Assembly: GCF_025717535.1 (NCBI RefSeq)
Contig: NZ_JAJIRO010000006.1
Span: 124,001-188,000, forward strand
Direction of reading: 5' to 3'
From: Paucibacter sp. Y2R2-4
GTDB taxonomy: Bacteria > Pseudomonadota > Gammaproteobacteria > Burkholderiales > Burkholderiaceae_C
Length of the DNA stretch: 64,000 nt
Positions 26,923 through 35,061 of the stretch are shown piece after piece (within the stretch, counting starts at the first letter, position 1; every line of letters starts with the position of its first letter). The notes beneath the pieces are model-generated. The model was not told the origin of the DNA. It saw only the letters and a list, made by a program, of their open reading frames with translations, and ran no database searches. Both the position numbers and the translations under genes were made by a program.

Positions 26923-26936
26923 TTGATCTAACGCAA
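26923..26936 (-). promoter_or_regulatory. Crp/Fnr-type dyad upstream of ompW
   Basis: On the minus strand the site reads TTGCGTTAGATCAA, a TTGCG-N4-ATCAA half-and-half match to the Fnr/Dnr pattern TTGAT-N4-ATCAA. It lies about 75 bp upstream of the ompW ATG. A second site with the same ten half-site bases is at 26973-26986. Regulation of ompW by Fnr-like proteins is known in other species; here it is inferred from the motif. Confidence 0.4.
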
Positions 26937-26940
26937 AGTC

Positions 26941-26963
26941 AAAAAAGCCCTCGCGAGGAGGGC
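26941..26963 (-). terminator. Intrinsic terminator downstream of metF
   Basis: On the minus strand, GCCCTC-CTCGC-GAGGGC is followed directly by six Ts. It lies 28 bp after the metF stop and ends the ahcY-tlyA-metF direction of transcription, shielding ompW. Confidence 0.88.
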
Positions 26964-26991
26964 CGGTTCAACTTGATCTTGCGCAAGAAGC

Positions 26992-27837
26992 TCAGCCGAG
27001 ACTGAGGCGTTTGCACAACTCCAGCGTCAAAGTGGATTGATTGAGCGTATAGAAGTGGATGCTGGGCGCACCGCCGGCAATCAGACGCTCGCAAACGCGT
27101 GTCATCACCTCCAGGCCGAACTCGCGGATGCTGGCCACATCATCCATATAGCCTTCCATCTTCAGTGCCACCCAGCGCGGGATCTCGATGCCATCGCGGG
27201 CGGCGAACTGGGCGATGCGGGCGTAGTTGTGGAAGGGCATGATGCCGGGCACGATGGGCGCGTCCACACCGAGCTTGCGCACTTCGTCGACGAAGTGGAA
27301 GTAGGCATCGGGGTTGAAGAAGAACTGCGTGATGGCCGAGTTGGCGCCGGCGCGCATCTTGGCGGCAAAGTGCTGCAGATCCTTGGCCGCGTAGCGCTGC
27401 TGCGGGTGGTACTCGGGGTAGGCGGCCACTTCGATTTGCCAGTCCGGACCTTGGGTTTCGCGGATGAAGGACACCAGCTCCGAGGCATAACGGAATTCAC
27501 CGGCGGTGGCGGTGCCGCTGGGCAGATCACCACGCAGGGCCACCACGCGGCGGATGTTTTGCGCGCGGTAGGTGGCCAGGATTTCAGCGATGTTCTCGCG
27601 GGTGGAGCCCACGCAAGAGAGGTGCGGTGCAGCCTCATAGCCGGCGGCCGCAATGTCCATCACCGTGCTCAGCGTCTTCTCGCGGGTGGAGCCGCCGGCG
27701 CCATAGGTGACGCTGAAGTAATGCGGATTCAGCACGGTCAGGTCTTGCACCACGGTCTTGAGCTTCTCGGTGCCCACCGGCGTGTTGGGCGGGAAGAACT
27801 CAAAGCTGACCGGCACGCGGTTTGTTGCTGTACTCAT
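26992..27837 (-). CDS. metF: 5,10-methylenetetrahydrofolate reductase
   Basis: A 281-residue FAD enzyme reducing methylene-THF to methyl-THF for methionine synthesis. VSFEFFPPNTPVGTEKL at the N-terminus (catalytic Glu in FEFFP), FSVTYGAGGSTREKTL, PHLSCVGSTRENI, VVALRGDLP and ITQFFFNPDAYFHFVD are all characteristic. Length is that of short bacterial MetF. Its ATG overlaps the tlyA stop, and it lies in the same direction as ahcY: the methyl-donor and SAH-recycling steps are therefore grouped. Confidence 0.97.
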   Translation of the reverse strand: MSTATNRVPVSFEFFPPNTPVGTEKLKTVVQDLTVLNPHYFSVTYGAGGSTREKTLSTVMDIAAAGYEAAPHLSCVGSTRENIAEILATYRAQNIRRVVALRGDLPSGTATAGEFRYASELVSFIRETQGPDWQIEVAAYPEYHPQQRYAAKDLQHFAAKMRAGANSAITQFFFNPDAYFHFVDEVRKLGVDAPIVPGIMPFHNYARIAQFAARDGIEIPRWVALKMEGYMDDVASIREFGLEVMTRVCERLIAGGAPSIHFYTLNQSTLTLELCKRLSLG

Positions 27838-28610
27838 GGCTTTTCTTTCACAGCCTCCGGCGCTTGCGCCCAGAGGAAAAATTCTTTGTTGCCGTCACCG
27901 CCGGTGATGGCACTCTCAAAATAGCCCAGCACCCGCCAGCCCTGGTCTCGGGCAGCCTGGCGGGCCTGGGTTTCCAGCAGCGGGTATTGCTTGGCGTCCT
28001 TGATCAGGCCGCCGCGCGCCAGCGCCTTCTTGCCCAGTTCGAACTGCGGTTTTACTAGCAGCAAGACCTGACCCTGGGGCGCCAACCAAGCCGCCAGATG
28101 CGGCAGCGCGCCCAGCATCGAGATAAAGCTGAGGTCGCCAACGATCAGGGCAAAGCCTTCGGGCGGCGCATGCTGCGCCAAGGCCGAGCCGGCCAGCTCG
28201 CGCACATGCAAATGCTCCAGACCCACCACCTGGGGGTTCTGGCGCAGTTGCTCATGCAACTGGCTGTGGCCCACGTCCACGCCCACGACCTTGGCTGCAC
28301 CCGCTTTCAGCAGGCAATCGGTAAAACCGCCGGTGCTCTGGCCCATGTCCAGCACCGTCAGGCCGCTCACATCCAGGCCGCTTTGCTGCAGCGCGCCCTC
28401 CAGCTTGAGCCCGCCGCGCGAGACAAAGCGCAACTCCGCGTCATCGCTGACGCGCAACTCGCAATGCTCCGGCAACTCCTCACCCGCCTTGCGGATCGCC
28501 TGCCAGTCCTTGGGGCCTTGCCACTGCGCCGCACCGGCCGTGATCAGCCGCTGCGCCGCCGAACGAGTCGGCGCCAGGCCTTTGGAAACTAACAGTTGAT
28601 CAGCGCGCAT
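27834..28610 (-). CDS. tlyA: TlyA-family rRNA 2'-O-methyltransferase
   Basis: A 258-residue protein with an N-terminal S4 RNA-binding domain (MRADQLLVSKGLAPTRSAAQ..., 1-60) and an FtsJ-like methyltransferase domain: SRGGLKLEGAL, LDMGQSTGGFTDCLL (SAM loop), VGVDVGHSQL, ALIVGDLSFISM, LLLVKPQFE. Mycobacterial TlyA makes 2'-O-methylcytidines in 16S and 23S rRNA; the older name is haemolysin A. It overlaps metF by 4 nt. A 147-bp gap with a foldback repeat separates it from ahcY. Confidence 0.92.
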   Translation of the reverse strand: MRADQLLVSKGLAPTRSAAQRLITAGAAQWQGPKDWQAIRKAGEELPEHCELRVSDDAELRFVSRGGLKLEGALQQSGLDVSGLTVLDMGQSTGGFTDCLLKAGAAKVVGVDVGHSQLHEQLRQNPQVVGLEHLHVRELAGSALAQHAPPEGFALIVGDLSFISMLGALPHLAAWLAPQGQVLLLVKPQFELGKKALARGGLIKDAKQYPLLETQARQAARDQGWRVLGYFESAITGGDGNKEFFLWAQAPEAVKEKP

Positions 28611-28634
28611 AGGAGAAGGGGCAGGTGTGTCGAG

Positions 28635-28751
28635 GCGTAGCGAGCGGTTGTCAGGCTAGGCGCGGGCGGATCCGCAGACCGGAGCGTAGCTTGGGCTACG
28701 TGAGGATCTGTGGAGGGACCCGCAACAACGCCTGGCGACCGCGCAGTAGCC
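28635..28751. repeat. Long imperfect foldback repeat between ahcY and tlyA
   Basis: Two arms of about 57 nt flank the loop TTGG (28691-28694). The inner CGTAGC/GCTACG pairs perfectly; outer blocks such as GCGGG, TCCGCAGA/TCCACAGA, and GCGGTTGTCAGGC/GCGGTCGCCAGGC pair with a few mismatches. It fills nearly the whole gap. It lies on the ahcY transcript and could be a REP-like dispersed element, a processing site or an attenuator. Confidence 0.7.
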
Positions 28752-28757
28752 TTCAGA

Positions 28758-30209
28758 TCAATAGCGGTAGGTGTTGGGCTTGAAGGGGCCCGTCTTGGGG
28801 ACGCCAATATAGGCCGCCTGCTCATCCGACAACTCGCTCAGCTGCGCATTCAGCGTGGTCAGTTGCAGACGTGCCACCTTCTCGTCCAGGTGCTTGGGCA
28901 GCACATAGACCTTGCCGATGTCGTACGCGTCCTTGTGGGCGAACAGCTCGATCTGGGCGATGGTCTGGTTGGCGAAGCTCGACGACATCACATAGCTCGG
29001 GTGGCCCGTGCCGCAGCCCAGGTTCACCAGACGGCCCTTGGCCAAGAGGATGATGCGACGACCGGGTTTGCCATCAACACTCGGGAAGATCACATGGTCG
29101 ACCTGCGGCTTGATCTCGTCCCACTCGCACTTGTCCAGCGAAGCCACATCGATCTCGTTGTCGAAGTGACCGATATTGCAGACGATGGCGTTGTTCTTCA
29201 TCGCGGCCATGTGCTCGTAGCGGATCACGTTCTTGTTGCCGGTGGCGCTGACAAAAATGTCGGCCTTGTCTGCGGCGTATTCCATGGTGACCACGCGGTA
29301 GCCTTCCATGGCGGCTTGGAGGGCGCAGATCGGGTCGATCTCGGTCACCCAGACCTGCGCCGACAGGGCGCGCAGGGCCTGGGCCGAGCCCTTGCCCACA
29401 TCACCGTAACCGGCCACCACGGCGATCTTGCCGGCCACCATCACGTCGGTGGCGCGCTTGATGGCGTCCACCAGCGATTCGCGGCAGCCATAGAGGTTGT
29501 CGAACTTGCTCTTGGTCACCGAGTCATTGACGTTGATGGCGCGGAACAGCAGGCTGCCCTTGGCGGCCATTTCGTTCAGGCGCAGCACGCCGGTGGTGGT
29601 TTCTTCGGTCACGCCGATGATTTCGGCGCTCTTGCGGGTGTACCAGCTCGAATCTTGGGCGATCTTGGCCTTGATGGCGGCGAACAAGATGCGCTCTTCT
29701 TCGCTGCCCGGCTTGTCCAGCACCGACAGGTCCTTCTCGGCCTTCTGGCCCAGGTGCATCAGCAGAGTGGCATCGCCGCCGTCGTCCAGGATCATATTGG
29801 GGCCTTCGCCCGCCGAGCCCTTGGCGCCGAATTCAAAGATGCGGTGGGTGTAGTCCCAGTAGTCTTCCAGGGTCTCGCCCTTGTAGGCGAACACCGGCGT
29901 GCCATTGGCCACCAAAGCGGCGGCGGCGTGGTCTTGGGTCGAGAAGATATTGCACGAGGCCCAGCGCACTTCGGCGCCCAGGGCTTGCAGGGTTTCGACC
30001 AGCACGCCGGTCTGGATGGTCATGTGCAGCGAGCCGGTGATGCGCGCGCCCTTGAGCGGCTGGGTGGCGGCGTACTCTTTGCGGATGGCCATCAGTGCCG
30101 GCATTTCGCTCTCGGCAATGGTCAGTTCTTTGCGGCCCCAAGCGGCCAGGCTCAGGTCGGCGATATGGAATTGGTCTTTGGACAGGGTAGTCGATGCAGC
30201 GGTCGTCAT
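28758..30209 (-). CDS. ahcY: S-adenosylhomocysteine hydrolase
   Basis: A 483-residue NAD-dependent enzyme splitting SAH to adenosine and homocysteine, removing a strong methyltransferase inhibitor. Seen are [37 protein letters not shown], the NAD-binding loop [17 protein letters not shown] (about 260-276), [11 protein letters not shown] and the C-terminal [12 protein letters not shown], whose Lys and Tyr reach the neighbouring subunit. The length includes the roughly 40-residue insert typical of proteobacterial forms. It is preceded by an SAH riboswitch that activates expression when SAH accumulates. Confidence 0.98.
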   Translation of the reverse strand: MTTAASTTLSKDQFHIADLSLAAWGRKELTIAESEMPALMAIRKEYAATQPLKGARITGSLHMTIQTGVLVETLQALGAEVRWASCNIFSTQDHAAAALVANGTPVFAYKGETLEDYWDYTHRIFEFGAKGSAGEGPNMILDDGGDATLLMHLGQKAEKDLSVLDKPGSEEERILFAAIKAKIAQDSSWYTRKSAEIIGVTEETTTGVLRLNEMAAKGSLLFRAINVNDSVTKSKFDNLYGCRESLVDAIKRATDVMVAGKIAVVAGYGDVGKGSAQALRALSAQVWVTEIDPICALQAAMEGYRVVTMEYAADKADIFVSATGNKNVIRYEHMAAMKNNAIVCNIGHFDNEIDVASLDKCEWDEIKPQVDHVIFPSVDGKPGRRIILLAKGRLVNLGCGTGHPSYVMSSSFANQTIAQIELFAHKDAYDIGKVYVLPKHLDEKVARLQLTTLNAQLSELSDEQAAYIGVPKTGPFKPNTYRY

Positions 30210-30288
30210 TGCGGGCTCCTTCAGGATATGAAGCCGCCACCGTCATCATTTGGGCAAACCGATCACCCACGCGAAGACGTCAGCGGGT

Positions 30289-30394
30289 GAGCGCGGTTGC
30301 AGGTCTTGCCGGCTGATTCGAGCTTGAATCCAGTCTGGCGCAAAACTTTTCCGAGCCTGGCCTGCTGTCATCAGCAGGTTGCAACGCTCCTCGG
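30289..30394 (-). promoter_or_regulatory. SAH riboswitch
   Basis: On the minus strand the leader begins CCGAGGAGCGTTGCAACC (30377-30394), continues with a perfect 7-bp hairpin (CCTGCTG-ATGA-CAGCAGG, 30361-30378) and CAGGCTCGG, whose CTCGG closes stem P1 with CCGAG. Further on, a hairpin containing GATTC-N6-GAATC is followed by CAACCGCGCTC (30289-30299), which pairs with GAGCG-TTG to form the pseudoknot. This matches the known SAH riboswitch architecture upstream of ahcY in betaproteobacteria. The class is known to switch expression on with SAH. Confidence 0.92.
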
Positions 30395-30403
30395 AACGGC
30401 GCA

Positions 30404-30433
30404 ATTCTAGACGCATCAGACAAACCGGTCCAA
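30404..30433 (-). promoter_or_regulatory. Sigma-70 promoter for ahcY
   Basis: TTGGAC (30428-30433), an 18-bp spacer, then TAGAAT (30404-30409) on the minus strand. Transcription would start near 30397, three bases before the first paired base of the SAH riboswitch, which supports both calls. Confidence 0.6.
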
Positions 30434-30467
30434 AGAACAAGGTCATGTTTTGCGGACAATCCGCCGC

Positions 30468-31262
30468 ATGCACCCATTCAGCCAATGCCCACCTGAAGCG
30501 CTGCGCGGCCTGCGCGGCATCTTGACCGACATCGACGACACCTTGACCGCCGAGGGCCAAATCGACCCCGAAGCGTTGCAGGCCCTGCAAGACTTGAGCG
30601 ATCAAGGCCTGCCTGTCATTGCCATCACCGGCCGCCCGGCCGGCTGGAGCGAGCCCTTCGCCCTGACTTGGCCGGTGGCGGCCATCGTGGCGGAGAACGG
30701 GTCTGTGATGCTGCGCCGGGAACCGGGCGCCCAGGGTCAGGTCTTGCGCCGCGACTTCAGCCAGGACGAAGCTACCCGAGCCGCCAACTTCGCGCGCCTG
30801 CAAGCTTGTGCGGCGGATGTGTTGCGGCGGGTGCCTGGCGCTCGGCTGGCCACCGACTCCGCCGGCCGCTTGACCGATATCGCCGTGGATCACAGCGAGT
30901 TTGCCCATCTCAGCGCCGAGCAGATCGATGCCGTGTGCGCGGTGATGCGCGAGCATGGCTTGGTGGCTACGGTCAGCTCCATTCACATCAATGGCTGGAT
31001 CGGCGAGCACAGCAAATGGAGCGCGGCGCATTGGGCGGTGCAAACCGTGCTGGGCCAGGCTTTTGTGCCCGAGCAATGGGTCTATGTGGGCGACTCCACC
31101 AATGACCAGACCATGTTTGCGCGCATGCCTTTGAGCGTTGGCGTGGCCAATATTTCGCGCTTTGTGCCGCAGCTGGAGTACTTGCCCTGCTACGTCACCC
31201 AGGCGGAAAGAGGACAGGGCTTTGCTGAGTTGGCGCGGGCAATGCTGGCGGCGCGCGCTTAG
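30468..31262 (+). CDS. HAD-IIB family hydrolase
   Basis: A 264-residue Cof-type phosphatase. Motif I is TDIDDTLTAEG, motif II VIAITGRPAG, motif III the Lys in HSKWSAA, and motif IV YVGDSTNDQTMF. The substrate is probably a sugar phosphate, by family; relatives include mannosyl-3-phosphoglycerate and trehalose phosphatases. The start is the ATG at 30468 rather than 30450. It is divergent from ahcY, and its promoter must share the gap with the riboswitch leader. It overlaps the convergent YcaQ-like gene by 4 nt. Confidence 0.85.
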   Translation: MHPFSQCPPEALRGLRGILTDIDDTLTAEGQIDPEALQALQDLSDQGLPVIAITGRPAGWSEPFALTWPVAAIVAENGSVMLRREPGAQGQVLRRDFSQDEATRAANFARLQACAADVLRRVPGARLATDSAGRLTDIAVDHSEFAHLSAEQIDAVCAVMREHGLVATVSSIHINGWIGEHSKWSAAHWAVQTVLGQAFVPEQWVYVGDSTNDQTMFARMPLSVGVANISRFVPQLEYLPCYVTQAERGQGFAELARAMLAARA

Positions 31263-32392
31263 TTGGACGCTGAGTTAGGCGCTGAGTCAGACGCTGAGCC
31301 TGCTTCAGACGGTAACGCCAGAAAGGCGCGCATGCGCTCCAGCTCGGCCTGCCAAGCCTGGTCAAAAGCCTTGTCGCGCGGCGCTTTGCCGCTGACAAAG
31401 CCAGCTTGCGCTTGCATCTGACCGGCTTGCACCGAAACATTGGCCCAGCCCGGCATCTGGCCGCGCCACAGCATCGGCAGGGCGTAATAACCCAGCTTGC
31501 GCTTCGGTGCCGGGGTGTAAGCCTCGAAGCGATAGGCCCAGCCCCAGAAGCGCTCAAAGCGCAGACGGTCCCAGACCACCGGGTCGAAAGGTGCCAAGAG
31601 GCGCAGCTCGTCGTCTAGTTGCCAGCGTTTGGCGGCAGGGTTTTCGCCCTCCGGCCAGTACCAGCGCTGGCCCTCGATCTCGACACTGGGCCAGCTTTTG
31701 CGCGCGTGGGCAAGGATTTGTTTGATCTCTTTGCCCAGATGCGGCGCGCCATAGCCCAGCAAGCTGCAAAGCTGGCCGAGGCTGCGCGAGGGCAGCGGAG
31801 CGTATTTGGCCAAGATCAGCTGCACCAGGGCGCTGGCTTTCTCATGCGCACTGCGCTCATCGGCGGGGTGTTGGGCCAGGGAATAGATGCGGATGCCTGA
31901 TTCGCGCTTGTGCACCCGCAGCAGACCACGGTAATGCATGCCGTCAAGCAAATGGGTGGTGGCATTGCTGCTGCCACCCCAGGCATTGCGGGTGCTGCCC
32001 AGATTAAGCTGCGCCTGAATCTCGCGCGGGTGGCTGGGCCCAATCTTTTCCAGCAGCGCCTGGACGGTGGCGGCATGTTGGGCGGTCTCGCTGCTCCAGC
32101 GTCGCTTGGCCTCGCGCGGATGCATCAGGCGCAGATGCTGGCGCGGCAAGAAGCCGTAATTGACCAGGCAGTCCTCTTCGATATCGAGCCTGGCGTAGCG
32201 TCGCTCCAAGTCGCCGGCCAGATAGTTTTTGACCCGCAAGCGCAGCGTCAAATCCTGCGCGCGCGCCGGCGCTCGGATCGGGTCGGCCTGCACAAAGCCC
32301 AGGCGCTCAATGGCTTGGGGCAAGCTGGTGGGTTTGAAGAGGCTGCGCGCAATGGCGTAGCGGCGCAAATCATCGAGCTCAGGAGATCGCAT
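31259..32392 (-). CDS. YcaQ/AlkX-like winged-helix DNA glycosylase
   Basis: A 377-residue member of the HTH_42 superfamily. E. coli YcaQ unhooks DNA interstrand crosslinks and uses a Q-x-D motif; here the early segment LGFVQADPIRAPARAQD carries QAD near residue 35. Other family phrases are YARLDIEEDCLVNYGFLPRQHL, the tandem winged helices in the middle, and LLAPFDPVVWDRLRFERFWGW with KRKLGYYALPML. The last 25 residues are Ser/Ala-rich repeats (SDSAPNSASN). A repair role for alkylated or crosslinked DNA is inferred. Confidence 0.85.
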   Translation of the reverse strand: MRSPELDDLRRYAIARSLFKPTSLPQAIERLGFVQADPIRAPARAQDLTLRLRVKNYLAGDLERRYARLDIEEDCLVNYGFLPRQHLRLMHPREAKRRWSSETAQHAATVQALLEKIGPSHPREIQAQLNLGSTRNAWGGSSNATTHLLDGMHYRGLLRVHKRESGIRIYSLAQHPADERSAHEKASALVQLILAKYAPLPSRSLGQLCSLLGYGAPHLGKEIKQILAHARKSWPSVEIEGQRWYWPEGENPAAKRWQLDDELRLLAPFDPVVWDRLRFERFWGWAYRFEAYTPAPKRKLGYYALPMLWRGQMPGWANVSVQAGQMQAQAGFVSGKAPRDKAFDQAWQAELERMRAFLALPSEAGSASDSAPNSASN

Positions 32393-32518
32393 GGGCTGAT
32401 TGTGCCGTGGCCTCGCACGAGAAAATTTTTGCTACAGAATTGGCGCAGGCGGTCGAAATCCTCCGGAATAGGAGGCTCCAACGGGCCCAGAGGGCGGGCG
32501 GCGACGCACCGCAAAGAC

Positions 32519-33484
32519 ATGACGGAAACCACCCAACTTGCGGCCAAGGTCTTGCTGCTGGAGCATGATCCGGACCATTACGCCAGCCTGATTGAGTTTT
32601 GTCGACAGGTGGGTCTGCAGGCGCTGCCGCGTTCGTCCAGCGATGCCTTGGCGGCGCTGGCTCAGCACAAGGACTTGGGTGGCGTGCTGCTGGCCGAAGA
32701 CCTGCCTTGCGAAGGGCCCGACGGTCTGACGCTGGCTCGCGCCATTCACAAGCTGCGCCCCGAGCTGCCGATCTTTTTGCGCCGCACCAGCGAGCGGGAG
32801 CTGACCCTGCAGGAGCAAATCGTCGTGCGGCATCGCTGGACCGGCGGTGACCTGGCCTTGCTGCGCGAGGCGGTGGACCACGCCATCTTCAGCCTGAGCT
32901 ATCCCACGGTGCTGGTGCGCGGCATTGTGGAGCTCACCTGCGAAGCTCTGAAGGCCATGTTCCCCTTTGCCAATGTGGAGGCCGAGGCGCCTTATGTGGT
33001 GCACGACCGCATCATCCATGGCGAGGTGTCCACTCTGATCCCCATCGAGAGCACTTGGTGCCGTGGCTACATGATGCTGCAAACCGAGGAGAACGCGCTG
33101 CGCCAAGGCTTGATTCAAGGCTTCAGCTACCAGGGCATAGGCGGCGATTTGAACTTCCGCGAGCTCAACAATATGCTGGGCGAAACCACCAATCTGATTT
33201 GGGGTGCGTTCAAAAATCGCTACATCCCGCCGCAGGATCTGAGCAAGCAGCAGATCCAAGTGCCCATCGTCATCAACCACCAGCACAAGTACATTTCATT
33301 CGGCTCGCAAGATCCTCAGCTGTGCATCCGCTACCACTTGTCGGATCCGGCGCGTCCGGGCATGCCGCCTTTGATGATTGTTCAGCGGGTGATTTTCAAT
33401 CTGCATTGGTCGGTGGAAGAGTTCGAAGCCTTCATGGACCATGCGCCCTCGGCCGGGCCGACCGGCGAGTTGGAACTGTTTTGA
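32519..33484 (+). CDS. Pseudo-receiver/CheX-like phosphatase protein
   Basis: A 321-residue two-domain protein. Residues 10-120 look like a response-regulator receiver, but the phospho-acceptor position is Ala59 (VLLAEDLP in place of VLLDxxMP), the acidic pair reads Glu15-His16, and the conserved Lys is missing, so it cannot be phosphorylated in the usual way. Residues about 130-310 resemble CheX/CheC; FRELNNMLGETTN holds the catalytic pair Glu215 and Asn218. CheX dephosphorylates CheY-P. A canonical CheY gene follows 51 bp downstream, a natural substrate. The true start is the ATG at 32519. Confidence 0.78.
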   Translation: MTETTQLAAKVLLLEHDPDHYASLIEFCRQVGLQALPRSSSDALAALAQHKDLGGVLLAEDLPCEGPDGLTLARAIHKLRPELPIFLRRTSERELTLQEQIVVRHRWTGGDLALLREAVDHAIFSLSYPTVLVRGIVELTCEALKAMFPFANVEAEAPYVVHDRIIHGEVSTLIPIESTWCRGYMMLQTEENALRQGLIQGFSYQGIGGDLNFRELNNMLGETTNLIWGAFKNRYIPPQDLSKQQIQVPIVINHQHKYISFGSQDPQLCIRYHLSDPARPGMPPLMIVQRVIFNLHWSVEEFEAFMDHAPSAGPTGELELF

Positions 33485-33535
33485 ATTGAATTCATTCAGG
33501 CCCGCAAACGCCTGGGTGCAGGGAGAGTTTTAGTT

Positions 33536-33904
33536 ATGGCGAATGTGCTTGTGGTCGATGATTCCAGCACCATGCGAGAGATCGTGGCCACGTTTCTGGG
33601 GCAAAACGGTTTCCAGGTGGCGGTGGCTACCGATGGGCGGGATGGGCTGATGCAGTTGCGCGCCGACCCGGGCATTCGCCTGGTGGTCAGCGACGTCAAT
33701 ATGCCCAATATGGACGGCCTGACCATGGCCGAGAAAATCCGCACCGAGCTGGGCAATACCGGGGTGCGCATTGTGATGCTGACCACCGAAGACAACCCCC
33801 AGCTGCGTGCGCGCGGCAAGGCGATTGGCGTTACCGGTTGGATCGTCAAGCCCTTCCGAGGCGAGGCGGTCTTGGGGCCCTTCCGCAAGCTCTGCGGTAT
33901 GTGA
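33536..33904 (+). CDS. CheY-like single-domain response regulator
   Basis: A 122-residue receiver with all key residues: Asp8/Asp9, phospho-acceptor Asp53 (VVSDVNMPNMDGL), Thr83/Thr84 (MLTTED) and Lys105 (IVKPF). It has no output domain, so it acts by binding a partner, in chemotaxis or another pathway. GGGAGAG lies ahead of the ATG. It follows the CheX-like gene and faces the diguanylate cyclase gene tail to tail. Confidence 0.93.
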   Translation: MANVLVVDDSSTMREIVATFLGQNGFQVAVATDGRDGLMQLRADPGIRLVVSDVNMPNMDGLTMAEKIRTELGNTGVRIVMLTTEDNPQLRARGKAIGVTGWIVKPFRGEAVLGPFRKLCGM

Positions 33905-33925
33905 GGCGGGCTGGCGCTGCTGAGT

Positions 33926-34933
33926 TCAGCCGGCGGCGCGTTGCTCCAAGGTGTCCATCTGCATCTCAAAGCTGAAGAAGCGATTGCGCCCGCGTGACTT
34001 GGCGGTGTAAAGCGCATCATCAGCCCGCCTGAGCAAGCCTTCCAAGGTGGTGCCGGCTTCCGGAATGCAGGTGGTGATGCCGCCCGAGAGCGTCACAAAA
34101 GGCTTCACGGTGGACTGCTGATGCGGGATCGCCGTCAACTCCAGTGAACGCAAGACCGCACGTGCAAAGGTCATGGCGCCCGAGCGCGGCGTGCCCGGCA
34201 AGATCAGCGCAAACTCCTCGCCGCCGTAGCGGGCCGCAAAGTCGCGCGGACGGCGGCAGGTTTCGTTCAGCAACTGGGCGATGCGCTGCAAGCAGGCGTC
34301 GCCGTCCACATGGCCGAGGCTGTCGTTGTAGGCCTTGAACAGGTCGATATCGCACAAGACCAAGGTCAGCGGCTGCTTGTCGCGCTGCGCCGCCTGGATC
34401 TCTTGCTGCAAGCGGGCGTCAAAAGCGCGCCGGTTTGGCAGCCCGGTTAAGCCGTCTTCCATGCTCAGCTTGGTCAGCTGCTCATTGGCCGCGCGCAACT
34501 CGTCGGACAGTTCGATCAAGCGCAGCTGCATGCGCCGTAGTCTTTGCATGGCGCGCAGTTTGGCCTGCAAGACGGTGCCGGACACGGGCTTGACCAAGTA
34601 ATCGTCGCCGCCGGATTCAATGCCTTGCCAGAGGTCCTGGTCTTGGTCACGGCTGGAGAGAAACACAATGGGCGTCCACCCGCCCGACTCCGCCGCCCGC
34701 ATCTGGCTGGCCACCCAGTAGCCATCGCGGCCGGGCATTTCAACGTCCAGCAGTACCAAGTCCGGATGCTCTTGCCGGAACAGATTCAACGCTGTTTCCG
34801 CCGAATCGGCCTCAATCACCTGATGGCCGGCCGCATTCAATTGCGCCCCCAAGACACTGCGACTGCTGGCCTGATCATCGACAACCAAGATCAACAGCGG
34901 AGGCAATGCGGCAGGGGGCGTGATGGGCTGCAT
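33926..34933 (-). CDS. Response regulator-diguanylate cyclase (REC-GGDEF)
   Basis: A 335-residue PleD/WspR-like protein. Receiver at about 12-130 with LILVVDDQASSR, phospho-acceptor Asp in LVLLDVEMPGRDGY and DDYLVKPVSG; a short coiled linker (LRRMQLRLIELSDELRAANEQL); GGDEF domain from about 160 with RYGGEEFALIL. There is no clear RxxD inhibitory site directly before the motif. It makes c-di-GMP on phosphorylation. The cognate kinase is not beside it. Confidence 0.94.
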   Translation of the reverse strand: MQPITPPAALPPLLILVVDDQASSRSVLGAQLNAAGHQVIEADSAETALNLFRQEHPDLVLLDVEMPGRDGYWVASQMRAAESGGWTPIVFLSSRDQDQDLWQGIESGGDDYLVKPVSGTVLQAKLRAMQRLRRMQLRLIELSDELRAANEQLTKLSMEDGLTGLPNRRAFDARLQQEIQAAQRDKQPLTLVLCDIDLFKAYNDSLGHVDGDACLQRIAQLLNETCRRPRDFAARYGGEEFALILPGTPRSGAMTFARAVLRSLELTAIPHQQSTVKPFVTLSGGITTCIPEAGTTLEGLLRRADDALYTAKSRGRNRFFSFEMQMDTLEQRAAG

Positions 34934-35061
34934 GGGGATTCCTCCAGAACGGGCTAGCGCCAGCGCGGCGCGGCTCAGATTATTGATCCCGGGCGCAGAT
35001 GTGTTCCAGGGGTTTGTTGGGAGTGACTCGGACTTGTCTCGAAGTGGTTTGAGGCTGCTGA

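Noticed and set aside
28710-30290. A 526-codon open frame on the plus strand
   Set aside because: It is the antisense shadow of ahcY, with low-complexity His/Gly-rich composition and no domain.
30246-31076. A 276-codon minus-strand frame over the ahcY leader
   Set aside because: It covers the SAH riboswitch and is antisense to the HAD hydrolase gene; no homology.
31910-32518. Upstream in-frame extension of the CheX-like gene
   Set aside because: It is antisense to the YcaQ-like gene; the conserved protein starts at the ATG at 32519.
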